Positions 28,690 to 37,393 of a DNA stretch of 64,000 nucleotides are shown piece by piece (the stretch's first letter is position 1; each line of letters starts with the position of its first letter). Both the position numbers and the translations under genes were made by a program. Origin of the DNA: Bittarella massiliensis (ex Durand et al. 2017) (lineage in GTDB: Bacteria > Bacillota > Clostridia > Oscillospirales > Ruminococcaceae); NCBI RefSeq assembly GCF_017566145.1, contig NZ_JABFCL010000002.1:1-64000 (forward strand), written 5' to 3'. The notes below the pieces were generated by a model, which was not told the DNA's origin, ran no database searches, and saw only the letters and a program-made list of their open reading frames with translations.

Positions 28690-29416
28690 ACTCGAACACA
28701 TCAACAAGAGTTTCGGCTCTCTGCACGCGGTGAAAGACGCCAACCTGAATGTGGAGAAGGGGGAGATCATCTGTCTGATCGGCCCTTCGGGGTCGGGCAA
28801 ATCGACCCTGCTGCGGTGCATCAACGGGCTGGAAGTGCCCGAGAGCGGCACCGTCACCATCGATGGCCAGGTGCTGAACACCGGCGACAAAAAGGGCGCC
28901 AAAGAGCTGCAGAGACAGCGCGCCAAGATGGGGTTTGTCTTTCAGCACTTCAACCTCTTCCCCCATATGACCGTCCTCAAAAACCTCACCCTGGCCCCGG
29001 TGCAGGTGCTGGGCCGCACCCAGGAGGAGGCCGAGGCCAAGGGGCGAGAGCTGCTGGAGCGCGTCGGGCTGGCCGACAAGGCCGACAGCTACCCCAACTC
29101 CCTCTCCGGCGGGCAGAAACAGCGGGTGGCCATCGCCCGCAGCCTGGCCATGGAGCCGCAGATCATGCTCTTTGACGAGCCCACCTCCGCCCTTGACCCC
29201 GAGATGGTGGGCGAGGTGCTGGACGTCATGAAGGAACTGGCCAAATCGGGGATGACCATGATGGTGGTCACCCACGAGATGGGCTTTGCCAGAGAGGTGG
29301 CCATCCGGGTCATCTTCCTGGACGAGGGGCAGATCCTCGAAGAGGCGACCCCGGAAGAGATTTTCACGGCGCCTCAACACCCCCGCACCAAGGAGTTTTT
29401 GAGCAAGGTCCTCTAG
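28682..29416 (+). CDS. Polar amino-acid ABC transporter ATP-binding protein
   Basis: The 244-residue ATPase has Walker [10 protein letters not shown], signature [13 protein letters not shown], Walker [13 protein letters not shown], and the switch His (VVTHEMGFA). The likely start is GTG at 28682, which overlaps the permease gene by 8 nt and has AAGGAAG about 10 nt upstream; the N-terminus [12 protein letters not shown] fits the family. The operon ends at the terminator that follows. Confidence 0.95.
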   Translation: MIKLEHINKSFGSLHAVKDANLNVEKGEIICLIGPSGSGKSTLLRCINGLEVPESGTVTIDGQVLNTGDKKGAKELQRQRAKMGFVFQHFNLFPHMTVLKNLTLAPVQVLGRTQEEAEAKGRELLERVGLADKADSYPNSLSGGQKQRVAIARSLAMEPQIMLFDEPTSALDPEMVGEVLDVMKELAKSGMTMMVVTHEMGFAREVAIRVIFLDEGQILEEATPEEIFTAPQHPRTKEFLSKVL

Positions 29417-29420
29417 GAAC

Positions 29421-29464
29421 AAAAAGAGGGCTGCCGAGACAAGCCGTCCCGGCAGCCCTCTTTT
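29421..29464 (+). terminator. Terminator of the amino-acid importer operon
   Basis: A 15-bp stem, AAAAGAGGGCTGCCG with CGGCAGCCCTCTTTT, around a 13-nt loop. Confidence 0.92.
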
Positions 29465-29508
29465 GCAATTGTAAGAAATTTGTGCGCATTTTTGCGCCTG
29501 TTTGCCGG

Positions 29509-29537
29509 TTGCGCCCTGGCCGGATTTGCGGTATTCT
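29509..29537 (+). promoter_or_regulatory. Candidate promoter of the zinc-ribbon membrane protein gene
   Basis: TTGCGC at 29509-29514 and TATTCT at 29532-29537, 17 bp apart, 50 nt before the start codon. Confidence 0.5.
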
Positions 29538-29586
29538 AAGGGTGTAAAAGGGGCGGATTGCCCCTGTGAAATGGGAGGAATTTGCA

Positions 29587-29997
29587 ATGAAGATTTGCCC
29601 CCGCTGCGGCGCCCACTGGGAGGACGACTGCTGCTTTTGCCAGCGGTGCGGCGCTCCTTTGTCGCCGCCTCCGCCGCCCTATGGCGCCGCTCCGGTGCCG
29701 CCTCCGCGGCCGGTTTACCCCGGTGCGCCGTCGGGCACTGCCTATCTGGTGTTTGCCATCCTCGCCACCCTGCTGGGCTGCTTTTTCTGTTTTCCCTTTG
29801 GCCTCATCGGCGTTGGGGGGATCGTCTATGCTTCCCAAATCGAGGGCGCTCTGGGCCGGGGCGACCTGGCCGGGGCCCGCACAGCGGCCAACCGGTCGCT
29901 GATCTTCACCGTCCTCGCCGCCGCATCGCCGCTGATCGCGGTGCTGTTCGGCCTTTTGGTGGGTTTTGGCAGTATTTTTGGCTGGCTGTTCTGGTAG
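29587..29997 (+). CDS. Small zinc-ribbon membrane protein (CD225/dispanin-like)
   Basis: The 136-residue protein begins with a zinc ribbon, CPRCGAHWEDDCCFCQRCG (Cys pairs at residues 4/7 and 17/20), then a Pro-rich linker and two membrane segments (about 55-78 and 105-130) flanking a polar loop with ALGRGDLAGARTAANRS, as in CD225/DUF4190-type proteins. GGGAGGA 8 nt before ATG 29587 sets the start. It has its own promoter and terminator. Function unknown. Confidence 0.8.
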   Translation: MKICPRCGAHWEDDCCFCQRCGAPLSPPPPPYGAAPVPPPRPVYPGAPSGTAYLVFAILATLLGCFFCFPFGLIGVGGIVYASQIEGALGRGDLAGARTAANRSLIFTVLAAASPLIAVLFGLLVGFGSIFGWLFW

Positions 29998-30019
29998 AGC
30001 GATGTGTGTGCGCCCAGAG

Positions 30020-30059
30020 GGCGGGCCGCTTCCCTTTTTGGGGGGCGGCCCGCCTTTTT
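30020..30059 (+). terminator. Terminator of the zinc-ribbon protein gene
   Basis: GGCGGGCCGC pairs with GCGGCCCGCC around a 15-nt loop and is followed by TTTTT. Confidence 0.88.
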
Positions 30060-30127
30060 GCCCCCTTGCAAAAGGCCCTGGCAATTGCGCCAAACTTTTG
30101 ATGTGAACTATGGGGAAAACACGACTG

Positions 30128-30155
30128 GCAACCGGTTGCAGGAATAGGGTATAAT
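30128..30155 (+). promoter_or_regulatory. GntR gene promoter with a 12-bp palindrome
   Basis: TATAAT at 30150-30155 is preceded by a perfect palindrome, GCAACCGGTTGC (30128-30139), where a -35 box and spacer should be. It looks like an operator, either autoregulatory or for a LacI-type regulator, since LacI sites often have this GCAA..TTGC form. Confidence 0.55.
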
Positions 30156-30209
30156 AAACAGTACAGAGTGGTGCGCTGCGGCGCTGATGACAGGAGAGGA
30201 GCAGAGCGG

Positions 30210-30941
30210 GTGGCCAAGAGCTTTTTATACAACCAGATCAAACAGGACATCATCCACAAGATCGATGCAGATCTCTACAAAAATGGCGATAAGCTTCCCA
30301 GCGAGGCCCAGCTGGTAGAGGCGTACGGCGTCAGCCGAAACACGGCCAGCCGTGTCCTCAACGACCTGGTGGAGGAGGGGTACGCCCGCCGCCGCCAGGG
30401 CAAGGGCACCTTTGTCTACAACCAGAAGATCGACAACCGGCTGCAGGGGATCCAGAGTTTTACCGATATGTTTGAGCGCAACAACAAAAACCCCTCCACC
30501 AAGGTGCTCGCCTACGAGGTGGTGGATGAGCCGCCGACCCGGGTGCGGGAAAACCTGCAACTGGGGGAAGGGGAGAAGGCCATCCGCCTCTACCGGGTGC
30601 GCTATGCCGACGACATCCCCGCCGTCCTCAATGAGACTTTCCGCAGCTTTCGCCGGTTTGAGAACCAGATGGAGTGCGACCCCGCCACCGTCTTTTCCTA
30701 CGGCTACTTAAAAAAGCTGAAAAACATCTACCCCGTCCACTCGGAAGAGGTGCTGGAGATCGCCCTTCTGGGGCCGGAGGAGGCGGTTCTTCTGGAACAG
30801 AAGGTGGGGGCTCCCGCCTTTTTGGTGAAGTCGGTCACCTCCGACAATACCGGCCAGCCGCTGGAGGTGGTCAAGTCCCTCTACCGGGCCGACCTCTTTC
30901 AGTTTTCAGTGGTCCTTGACCAGGACGACGCCAGCCAATAG
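30210..30941 (+). CDS. GntR-family transcriptional regulator (HutC/UTRA type)
   Basis: The 243-residue protein has a winged helix at about residues 5-70 (KLPSEAQLVEAYGVSRNTAS) with the family wing RRRQGKGTFV, and a UTRA ligand-binding domain from about 90 (REN..LGEGEKAIRLYRVRY). The start is GTG 30210, 9 nt after AGGAGAGGAG. UTRA regulators usually sense sugar phosphates or related metabolites. No transport or catabolic gene sits next to it, so its target is unclear; the palindrome at 30128-30139 could be its own site. Confidence 0.9.
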   Translation: MAKSFLYNQIKQDIIHKIDADLYKNGDKLPSEAQLVEAYGVSRNTASRVLNDLVEEGYARRRQGKGTFVYNQKIDNRLQGIQSFTDMFERNNKNPSTKVLAYEVVDEPPTRVRENLQLGEGEKAIRLYRVRYADDIPAVLNETFRSFRRFENQMECDPATVFSYGYLKKLKNIYPVHSEEVLEIALLGPEEAVLLEQKVGAPAFLVKSVTSDNTGQPLEVVKSLYRADLFQFSVVLDQDDASQ

Positions 30942-30948
30942 AGCTTAT

Positions 30949-30987
30949 AAAAAGGGCGCCCTTCCCCGATACGGGAGAGGCGCTCTT
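30949..30987. terminator. Bidirectional terminator between the GntR and diguanylate cyclase genes
   Basis: AAGGGCGCC pairs with GGCGCTCTT, extended inward by C-rich/G-rich arms. The A run at 30949-30953 gives a T run for minus-strand transcripts; TCTTCC follows on plus. Confidence 0.72.
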
Positions 30988-31014
30988 CCTGCGTTTTTTA
31001 AAGGAGGGGGGCGG

Positions 31015-33504
31015 TCAGTTGCCCAGCGAAAAGGTGTTGCCCCCCTCTGCCTTGGCCTGGTAGAGGGCCTTGTCCGAGCGGCGATACAGCGCTTCAAAGG
31101 TGTCGTCCGACCGGGCAATGGCGATGCCCACACTGGCGCTGATACCTGCGCGGCGATCGGCGCAGCGCTCCACCAGCTGGCGGCAGAAATTTTTGGCCAC
31201 CTGGGCGGCCTGGGTGGCGCTACACCTGGGCAGGCAGGCGATAAACTCATCGCCCCCCAGCCGCCCCAGCACCCCGCCGGGAAAAGCCGTCTCCATACAG
31301 CGGGCCAGTTCGATGAGGATGTCGTCCCCCATCTGGTGGCCGAACCGGTCGTTGACCGACTTGAAGCGGTCCAGGTCCAGCAGGAAAAAGGCCGCTGTCT
31401 CGCTGGGCTGCAGGGCGTCCAGCAACTGCAAAACCTCCTTTTCACAGGTGCGGCGGTTGTAGAGCCCGGTGAGCCCGTCGGTCTGGGAGCGGTGGAGGAG
31501 GGAAGCCCGTTCGGCCCGCTCCTTTTCGATGTTGCGCAGCTTGCCGATGCAGTAGAGGGGGCGCCCTTCATCGTCGTAGAGACAGACGCGCAGCATCGAG
31601 AACCAGGCAGAGGAACCGTCGGCCAGGGAACAGCGTATCTCTGCTTGAACCGATTTCTGATTGAGGTCAAATACCTGTCTGGCCACCTGTCCATTCCATC
31701 CAGACAAACTGGGAAAGAGCTCCTTTGCCCGCGCCTGATAGTGGGGGATGATGAGGTCGCAGCCAAAGGCCTTGGCAAACTTGTCGGAGACGGTGAGGGT
31801 GTCAGCCTGCACGTCGTATTCATAGAGGAGCTCGTCGCTGAGTTCGGCGATGGTGCGGTATCGCTGTCCGTCCAGCACCAGCCGCTGCTGGTGGCGAATT
31901 TTGGTGCGCACAAAGAAGATCACCAGCCCCAGCACGACGGCAAAGAGGGCGACAACCGCCAGCACCGACTGCAGGGGATAGGCGTAGAGCAGTCCCATCA
32001 GGCTGATTTTCGGCTGGGTGGTGAGGGTGTTTTGAAAGACGGCGTCCTGCCGCTCCCGCTCGGAGATGCTGCCGATGGCCTTGCTGAGCACGGTGAGCAG
32101 GGTGGTATCCGCCGGGCGCCCAAGGGCCAGACAGAGCCCGGCGGTGGAGTCGTCCAGCGGGGAATAGACCAAGTTTCGATAGGAGCGGTTTTGCAGGTAC
32201 TGCTGCAACAGGTAGGAGTTGGTGACAAAGGAGCCGACGTCCCCCTGCTCCACCGCCTGCAGGCAGGCCTCGGGGGTGTCGTACCAGACGATTTCCTGCT
32301 CTGCCAGTTCGTCGCTGACCGGGTAGCCCCGCAGGCAGGCGGCCCTGTTTTCCCTGCCGGGATCGGTGGCGCTGCTGCGCACGAGAATGCACTGTAAGGG
32401 CAGGTAGGACTGGGTGAGGGTGAGACCGGAATCAATGGCTGCCTCCGCGCTGGGGGGCGCTCCGATGAGGATGTCCGCCTCACCCGCCTGGACCATCTCC
32501 ACCCCCTCTTGATAGCTGCCCACCTCGCGGTAGTCAAGGGAGAGGCCGGTCTCGCGGCAGATCTGTTCCAGCAGGGTGGCGCTCACCCCGGCAAACGCCC
32601 CTTTTTCCTGGTGGTGCAAGGGGTTCCACCCGGCGGGGTAGACCGCCCGCAGGGTGCCGCTGGAGGAGATGTAATCCCGCTCCTCCTGGCTCAAAAAGAG
32701 GGTTGGGTCTTCCTTCCCTCCAAAGTACTTCTCGTAGAGCTGGGTGTCATAGTGAAAATCCACCTCGCGAATCTTGGCGAGGCCGGTGTTGAGACCGCTG
32801 ATGACGGCGGTGTTCCCCTTGGTGGTGGCAAAGTAATGGGGACTTTCGGCAAAGCGGGCGATGATCCGCCGATCCGAATCCACCGACGTGTCCCCCTCCA
32901 ACAGGGCGTCCACCTCGCCGCTGTCCAGCGCCTCCAGCCAGAGGGCCTCCCCCTGGTAGGTCTCCACCTGGGCGTCGATGTTGTTGGCCGCACAAAAGCT
33001 CTCAAAGTGCTGGATGCGCCGCTTGGCGGTGGCCTGGGCCCCCACCCGAATGTTGGAAAGGGCCGAGTAGTCGCTCTCGCTGAAGCGGGTGTCGTCGGCG
33101 CGCACCGTCAGCACCGCAAAGGAGGTGCCGGCGCTGTACTCGGGAAAGTCGTAGAGCGCCTCGGTCTGCTCGTTGCGGACCATTCCCCCCATCAGGTCGA
33201 TCTCCCCTGCCTCCAGCATGTCCAGCAGCGCGGTGAGGGAGGCGTTTGTGTCCCCCTCGACCTCGACAAACTCGTATTCCCAGCCGGTGTACTTGGCGAT
33301 CTCCTGCAGGTACTCGTAGGTGTAGCCGGTGTACTCCCCCTCTGCGGTCTTTTCAGAAAAACCAGGCAAAATGGGAAAGCCCACCCGCACAGTGGCGGTG
33401 GCCCGGGGCTGTGCCGCCAGAGTCGCCGTAGGCCCTCCCAGGCAGAGCAGTGTGCAGAGGAGGGAGCAGAGAAGGGCGACCCCCCGTTTGCCGTGTCGAA
33501 ACAT
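31015..33504 (-). CDS. Diguanylate cyclase with two extracytoplasmic solute-binding sensor domains
   Basis: The 829-residue protein has a signal/membrane segment (about residues 8-35), two family 3 solute-binding domains (about 40-260 and 285-505), a membrane helix (about 512-535), a PAS-like domain (about 555-665), and a C-terminal GGDEF domain. The active-site motif is intact (GRLGGDEFIACLP), so it should make c-di-GMP from GTP. The RxxD inhibitory I-site, expected five residues before GGDEF, is absent (FPGG there). The start is ATG 33504, with GGGAGGGG 8 nt upstream; the frame continues a further 82 codons but through the riboswitch. Ligands for the sensors are probably small amino-acid-like molecules (inference). 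Confidence 0.93.
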   Translation of the reverse strand: MFRHGKRGVALLCSLLCTLLCLGGPTATLAAQPRATATVRVGFPILPGFSEKTAEGEYTGYTYEYLQEIAKYTGWEYEFVEVEGDTNASLTALLDMLEAGEIDLMGGMVRNEQTEALYDFPEYSAGTSFAVLTVRADDTRFSESDYSALSNIRVGAQATAKRRIQHFESFCAANNIDAQVETYQGEALWLEALDSGEVDALLEGDTSVDSDRRIIARFAESPHYFATTKGNTAVISGLNTGLAKIREVDFHYDTQLYEKYFGGKEDPTLFLSQEERDYISSSGTLRAVYPAGWNPLHHQEKGAFAGVSATLLEQICRETGLSLDYREVGSYQEGVEMVQAGEADILIGAPPSAEAAIDSGLTLTQSYLPLQCILVRSSATDPGRENRAACLRGYPVSDELAEQEIVWYDTPEACLQAVEQGDVGSFVTNSYLLQQYLQNRSYRNLVYSPLDDSTAGLCLALGRPADTTLLTVLSKAIGSISERERQDAVFQNTLTTQPKISLMGLLYAYPLQSVLAVVALFAVVLGLVIFFVRTKIRHQQRLVLDGQRYRTIAELSDELLYEYDVQADTLTVSDKFAKAFGCDLIIPHYQARAKELFPSLSGWNGQVARQVFDLNQKSVQAEIRCSLADGSSAWFSMLRVCLYDDEGRPLYCIGKLRNIEKERAERASLLHRSQTDGLTGLYNRRTCEKEVLQLLDALQPSETAAFFLLDLDRFKSVNDRFGHQMGDDILIELARCMETAFPGGVLGRLGGDEFIACLPRCSATQAAQVAKNFCRQLVERCADRRAGISASVGIAIARSDDTFEALYRRSDKALYQAKAEGGNTFSLGN

Positions 33505-33567
33505 CAAAAGTCCCCTCCCGTTTTGACCGATCTGCCGGATGGCGCAGTGCGAAACGGAAAGGGGGGA

Positions 33568-33650
33568 TGTGCAGCCGGCTGCCCTGTCCCCCGGAGGGGG
33601 GAGGTAGGCCCATGGCTTTGCGTCCCGGCCTTTCGCCCGGTTTGCCCATC
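33568..33650 (-). ncRNA. Cyclic di-GMP-I riboswitch (GEMM)
   Basis: Read on minus, the leader contains GGGCAAACCGGGCGAAAG, then GGGACGCAAAGCCATGGG, CCTAC, a C-rich/G-rich variable hairpin and GGGCAGCCGGCTGC. These are the conserved GEMM-I elements: the GCGAAAG-type tetraloop, the GACGCAAAGCC ligand strand, the CCTA tract with its receptor, and the G-rich 3' strand. It lies between a promoter and a GGDEF gene. Downstream, CCGTTT and AAACGG can pair next to the ribosome site GGGAGGGG, which suggests translational control (inference). Confidence 0.9.
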
Positions 33651-33678
33651 TGTTCACTTGAAAAGTTGATTTATTCGT

Positions 33679-33707
33679 ATTATAGCAAGTTTGGCGCTGG
33701 GAAACAA
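33679..33707 (-). promoter_or_regulatory. Sigma-A promoter of the riboswitch-cyclase transcript
   Basis: On minus, TTGTTT (33707-33702) and TATAAT (33684-33679) are 17 bp apart. The start of transcription would be about 20 nt before the riboswitch. Confidence 0.78.
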
Positions 33708-33748
33708 CGAATATTGTCTGGAAGCGGTCTGCTTTTTTCAAAATATGC

Positions 33749-33779
33749 AAAAAGGCGGCGGAATGTGTTTTCCGCCGCC
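33749..33779 (-). terminator. Terminator of the fab-acc operon
   Basis: GGCGGCGGAA and TTCCGCCGCC form a perfect 10-bp stem; on minus it is followed by TTTTTG. Confidence 0.9.
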
Positions 33780-33804
33780 CTCAAAAGGGACCGATTTTGG
33801 CGCG

Positions 33805-34608
33805 TCAGCCGCCGTAGGCTCCCATACTGCGGTATTTTTGGTACCGGTTGTCCAGCAGGGTGCGGGTGTTCTGGGTGCAGAGGGCTTCCAGCTCCCGCAC
33901 CAGTACCTCCTTGACGGCAATACAGGTCTTGGCGGGATCGGTGTGGGCCCCGCCCTTGGGCTCGGGGATGATGCCGTCGATGATGCCAAAGCCCAGTAGG
34001 TCGGGAGCCGTCATCTTTAGCAGTTCGGCGGCCTGCTCCTCCTTGGAGGGGTCTTTCCAGAGGATGGAGGCAAACCCCCGGGGGGAGATCACCGAGTAGA
34101 CAGCGTTTTCCAGCATGTAGACCCGGTCGGCCACTGCCAGGCCCAAAGCCCCGCCGCTGCCCCCCTCGCCGGTGATCACGGTGAGGACCGGCACCTTGAG
34201 GAACATCAGCTTTTGGATCGAGCGGGCGATGGCCTCGCCCTGGCCCCGCTCCTCGGCTCCGACCCCGCAGAAGGCGCCGGGGGTGTCGACGAAGAGGAGG
34301 ACCGGCCGCCCGAATTTCTCGGCCTGGTCAAACAGCCGCATGGCCTTGCGGTACCCCTCGGGGTGGGCCATCCCGAAGTTGTAGCGGATGTTCTCCTCGG
34401 TGGAGTGGCCCTTGCGGTGGCCCACCACCGTCACGGCCCGGCCGTCCAGCAGGCCGATGCCGCCGTAGATGGCCGCGTCGTCGCCGAAGGCGCGGTCGCC
34501 GTGAAACTCGATAAAGTCCTCCACCAGGGCGGAGACATACTGCTCCACGCTGGGGCGGTGGATGTTTTTGATGAGCTGCATCCGCTCATAGGCGGTTTTC
34601 GGTGCCAT
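33805..34608 (-). CDS. accA: Acetyl-CoA carboxylase carboxyltransferase subunit alpha
   Basis: The 267-residue subunit transfers CO2 from carboxybiotin to acetyl-CoA together with AccD. It has the family segments EFHGDRAFGDDAAIYGG, TPGAFCGVGAEERGQGEA and ITGEGGSGGALGL. It is somewhat shorter at the N-terminus than the Proteobacterial form, as usual in Firmicutes. It is the last gene of the operon, 12 nt after accD. Confidence 0.96.
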   Translation of the reverse strand: MAPKTAYERMQLIKNIHRPSVEQYVSALVEDFIEFHGDRAFGDDAAIYGGIGLLDGRAVTVVGHRKGHSTEENIRYNFGMAHPEGYRKAMRLFDQAEKFGRPVLLFVDTPGAFCGVGAEERGQGEAIARSIQKLMFLKVPVLTVITGEGGSGGALGLAVADRVYMLENAVYSVISPRGFASILWKDPSKEEQAAELLKMTAPDLLGFGIIDGIIPEPKGGAHTDPAKTCIAVKEVLVRELEALCTQNTRTLLDNRYQKYRSMGAYGG

Positions 34609-34620
34609 GGCGCGCCCTCC

Positions 34621-35463
34621 TTACTTGCTGTGAATGGCCAGAATTTTTTGCAGGGTCTCCCGCATCTCGGGGCGGGGGACGATCCGGTCCACAAATCCGT
34701 GCTCGCAGAGGAATTCCGCCGACTGAAAGCCGTTGGGCAGCTTCTCGCCGATGGTCCCCTCGATGACCCGCCGCCCGGCAAAGCCGATGGTGGCCCGGGG
34801 TTCGGCGAGGATGATGTCCCCCTGCATGGCAAAACTGGCGGTGACCCCGCCGGTGGTGGGGTCGGTGAGAACGGTCAGGTAGAGCAGCCCCTCCTGGGAG
34901 TGGCGGCCCACGGCAGCGCTGACCTTGGCCATCTGCATCAGGGAGTAGATGCCCTCGTGCATCCGCGCCCCGCCGGAGGCGGTGAAGAGGACGACCGGCA
35001 GTTTTTTCTTGGCTGCATACTCAAAGAGGCGGGCCAGTTTCTCTCCCACCACACTGCCCATAGAGGCCATGAGGAAGTGGCTGTCCATCACCCCGACGGC
35101 AGCGGGGCAGCCGCCGATCTTTCCCACCCCGGTGACCACCGCCTCCTGCAGGCCGGTGGTGTTGCGCAGGTTTTCCAGCTTTTCGGGGTAGCCCTTGAAC
35201 TTGAGGGGATTGCCGCTGCGCAGCTTGCGGTCGAGTTCGCGAAAGCTGCCCTCGTCGCAGGTCATGGCGATGCGGTCATAGGCCGAAACCCGGCTACAGT
35301 GGCCACAGAGAGGGCAGACAAACAGGTTTTTGGCGTAATTTTGCCGCAGCACCTCTTTTTTGCAGCGCTTGCAGACCACCACCTCTTTGGGGTCGCCCTC
35401 GTCCCTTTGCGGTTTGAGAAACTGCGAGACGGTGCGGGTCTTTTTGAACATGTCCAGAATCAC
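34621..35463 (-). CDS. accD: Acetyl-CoA carboxylase carboxyltransferase subunit beta
   Basis: The 280-residue protein has the N-terminal four-cysteine zinc ribbon (CKRCKKEVL, then CPLCGHC, about residues 31-55) that marks AccD, followed by the crotonase-fold domain with [19 protein letters not shown]. It pairs with AccA to form the carboxyltransferase. It overlaps neither neighbour; only 3 nt separate it from accC. Confidence 0.96.
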   Translation of the reverse strand: MILDMFKKTRTVSQFLKPQRDEGDPKEVVVCKRCKKEVLRQNYAKNLFVCPLCGHCSRVSAYDRIAMTCDEGSFRELDRKLRSGNPLKFKGYPEKLENLRNTTGLQEAVVTGVGKIGGCPAAVGVMDSHFLMASMGSVVGEKLARLFEYAAKKKLPVVLFTASGGARMHEGIYSLMQMAKVSAAVGRHSQEGLLYLTVLTDPTTGGVTASFAMQGDIILAEPRATIGFAGRRVIEGTIGEKLPNGFQSAEFLCEHGFVDRIVPRPEMRETLQKILAIHSK

Positions 35464-35466
35464 GGT

Positions 35467-36840
35467 CTATTCCCCCTCTCCCTGGCACGAAAACTGGGCC
35501 AGGAGATCGCTCTTTTCCAAAAAGTTGGTGTCAAAGTTGCCGGTGGCAAAGGCCTTGGAGCTGATGATGGCCATGGAGAGGTCGATGTTGGTGATGACCC
35601 CGTCAAAGAGGTATTCGGCCAGGGCTCGCTTCATCCGCGCCAGGGCCTGTTCCCGGCTCTCCCCCCAGACAATCAGCTTGGAGAGCATGCTGTCGTAGTA
35701 GGGGGGGATGGTGTAGCCCTGGTAGATGGCCGAGTCCACCCGCACCCCCGGTCCGCCGGGAACGTGCAGCCCCTCCACCGTGCCGGGGCGGGGGGCGAAG
35801 TTGTGGTAGGGGTCCTCGGCGTTGATCCGGCACTCGATGGCGTGGCCGTGGAGGGAGAGGTCCTTCTGCGCAAAGCCCAGCGCCTCCCCGGCGGCGATGC
35901 GAATTTGCTGCTCGACGAGGTCGAGGCTGCAGACCAACTCGGTGACCGGGTGCTCCACCTGGATGCGGGCGTTCATCTCGCAGAAGTAGTAATCCCCCTG
36001 CCCGTCCACCAAAAATTCCACCGTGCCGGCCCCCCGGTACCCCGCCTGTTTGGCTACCGCCACGGCGGCGGCGCCCATCTCGGCGCGCTTTGCAGGGGTC
36101 AGCAGGGAGGAGGGGGCCTCCTCCACCAGTTTCTGGTGACGGCGCTGGATCGAGCACTCCCGCTCAAAGAGGTGCACCGTGTTGCCAAACGCATCGGCCA
36201 GAATCTGAAATTCGATGTGCCGGGGATCGGCCACGAATTTTTCAATGTAGACCCGGCCGTCGCCAAAGCTGGCGGCAGCCTCGGCGGCGGCCTCCATAAA
36301 GGCGTTTTTCAGCTCCTCCGGCCCGTCCACCTTGCGAATGCCCTTTCCGCCCCCGCCGGAGGCGGCCTTGAGCATCACCGGGAAGCCGATTTCCCGGGCG
36401 ATCCGCTCCACCTCACAGTACTCGCCCACCGCCCCGTCGGAGCCGGGAGTCACCGGGACCCCGGCCTCCCGGGCGGTCTGGCGGGCGGCCACCTTGTCCC
36501 CCAGCAGGGAGATGGTCTTGCTGGAAGGGCCGATGAAGGCGATGCCGCAGTCCTCGCAGGCCTTGGCAAAGTCGGGGTTTTCCGAGAGAAAGCCGAACCC
36601 GGGGTGGATGGCCTCGGCCCCGCTGGCCTCGGCCGCCCCCAGCAGGTTGCGGATGTTGAGATAGCTGTCCTTGGCCAGCGGCCCGCCGATGCAGATGGCC
36701 TCGTCGGCCAGCTGGGTGTGCAGGGCCTCCCGGTCGGCAGTGGAGTAGACCGCCACACTGGTGATGCCCATGTCCCGGCAGGCGCGGATGATCCGCACCG
36801 CAATTTCGCCCCGGTTGGCGATGAGAATTTTAGAAAACAT
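35467..36840 (-). CDS. accC: Biotin carboxylase subunit of acetyl-CoA carboxylase
   Basis: The 457-residue ATP-grasp enzyme carboxylates biotin on AccB. It has MFSKILIANRGEIAVRI at the start, the glycine loop KAASGGGGKGIR, and EMNARIQVEHPVTE. The chosen ATG at 36840 has GGAGGT 8 nt upstream; the extra 10 in-frame codons upstream contain no ribosome site. It sits between fabZ and accD, in the standard order. Confidence 0.97.
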   Translation of the reverse strand: MFSKILIANRGEIAVRIIRACRDMGITSVAVYSTADREALHTQLADEAICIGGPLAKDSYLNIRNLLGAAEASGAEAIHPGFGFLSENPDFAKACEDCGIAFIGPSSKTISLLGDKVAARQTAREAGVPVTPGSDGAVGEYCEVERIAREIGFPVMLKAASGGGGKGIRKVDGPEELKNAFMEAAAEAAASFGDGRVYIEKFVADPRHIEFQILADAFGNTVHLFERECSIQRRHQKLVEEAPSSLLTPAKRAEMGAAAVAVAKQAGYRGAGTVEFLVDGQGDYYFCEMNARIQVEHPVTELVCSLDLVEQQIRIAAGEALGFAQKDLSLHGHAIECRINAEDPYHNFAPRPGTVEGLHVPGGPGVRVDSAIYQGYTIPPYYDSMLSKLIVWGESREQALARMKRALAEYLFDGVITNIDLSMAIISSKAFATGNFDTNFLEKSDLLAQFSCQGEGE

Positions 36841-36896
36841 AGCGAGAGACCTCCGTTGCGCTCGAATCAAATGGCTTGGCTGGGGCAGGGGAATAC

Positions 36897-37331
36897 CTAC
36901 TGGATGGCAAAGGTCAATTCGCCCGAGGCAGCCTTTTTGCCGTTGACGTAGGCCACCCCTTTGCCGATGCCGATGGGCCCCCGGCGCTTGATGATCTCCA
37001 CCGACAGCTCCAGGGTGTCCCCGGGGCGGACCGGCTCCTTAAAGCGCACCTTGTCCAGCCCGCCGAAGAGACCGATTTTCCCCTTGTACTCGGGCAGGGA
37101 GAGGATGGCCACCGCCCCGGTCTGGGCCAGCGCCTCCATGGTGAAGACCCCGGGCAGGATGGGGTAGCCGGGGAAGTGCCCGTCAAAAAACACCTCGTCG
37201 CCGCTGAGGTGCATCCGCCCGACGGCCCGCACCCCGGGCTCGAGTTCGGTGATCTCGTCGATCAGCAGCATGGTGTTTCGGTGGGGGATGATCTCCTGAA
37301 TCTGCTCTTTTGTCAGCAACACATCGCTCAT
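36897..37331 (-). CDS. fabZ: 3-hydroxyacyl-ACP dehydratase
   Basis: The 144-residue hot-dog-fold enzyme dehydrates beta-hydroxyacyl-ACP in chain elongation. The catalytic His is in IIPHRNTMLLIDEI and the Glu in PILPGVFTMEALAQ; the GHFPGYP loop is intact. ATG 37331 gives the normal N-terminus (MSDVLLTKEQIQEI), with GAGAGGA upstream. Confidence 0.96.
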   Translation of the reverse strand: MSDVLLTKEQIQEIIPHRNTMLLIDEITELEPGVRAVGRMHLSGDEVFFDGHFPGYPILPGVFTMEALAQTGAVAILSLPEYKGKIGLFGGLDKVRFKEPVRPGDTLELSVEIIKRRGPIGIGKGVAYVNGKKAASGELTFAIQ

Positions 37332-37393
37332 ATCGTCTGTTTCCTCTCTCAGGGCAGGGCCCCAAAAGGGGCCCCGCAAAAATTTGCCAGGTC

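Noticed and set aside
34213..36951. A 912-codon open frame opposite accA, accD and accC
   Set aside because: It is antisense to three certain genes. GC-rich codon use leaves the opposite frame free of stops; no ribosome site or family motif is present.
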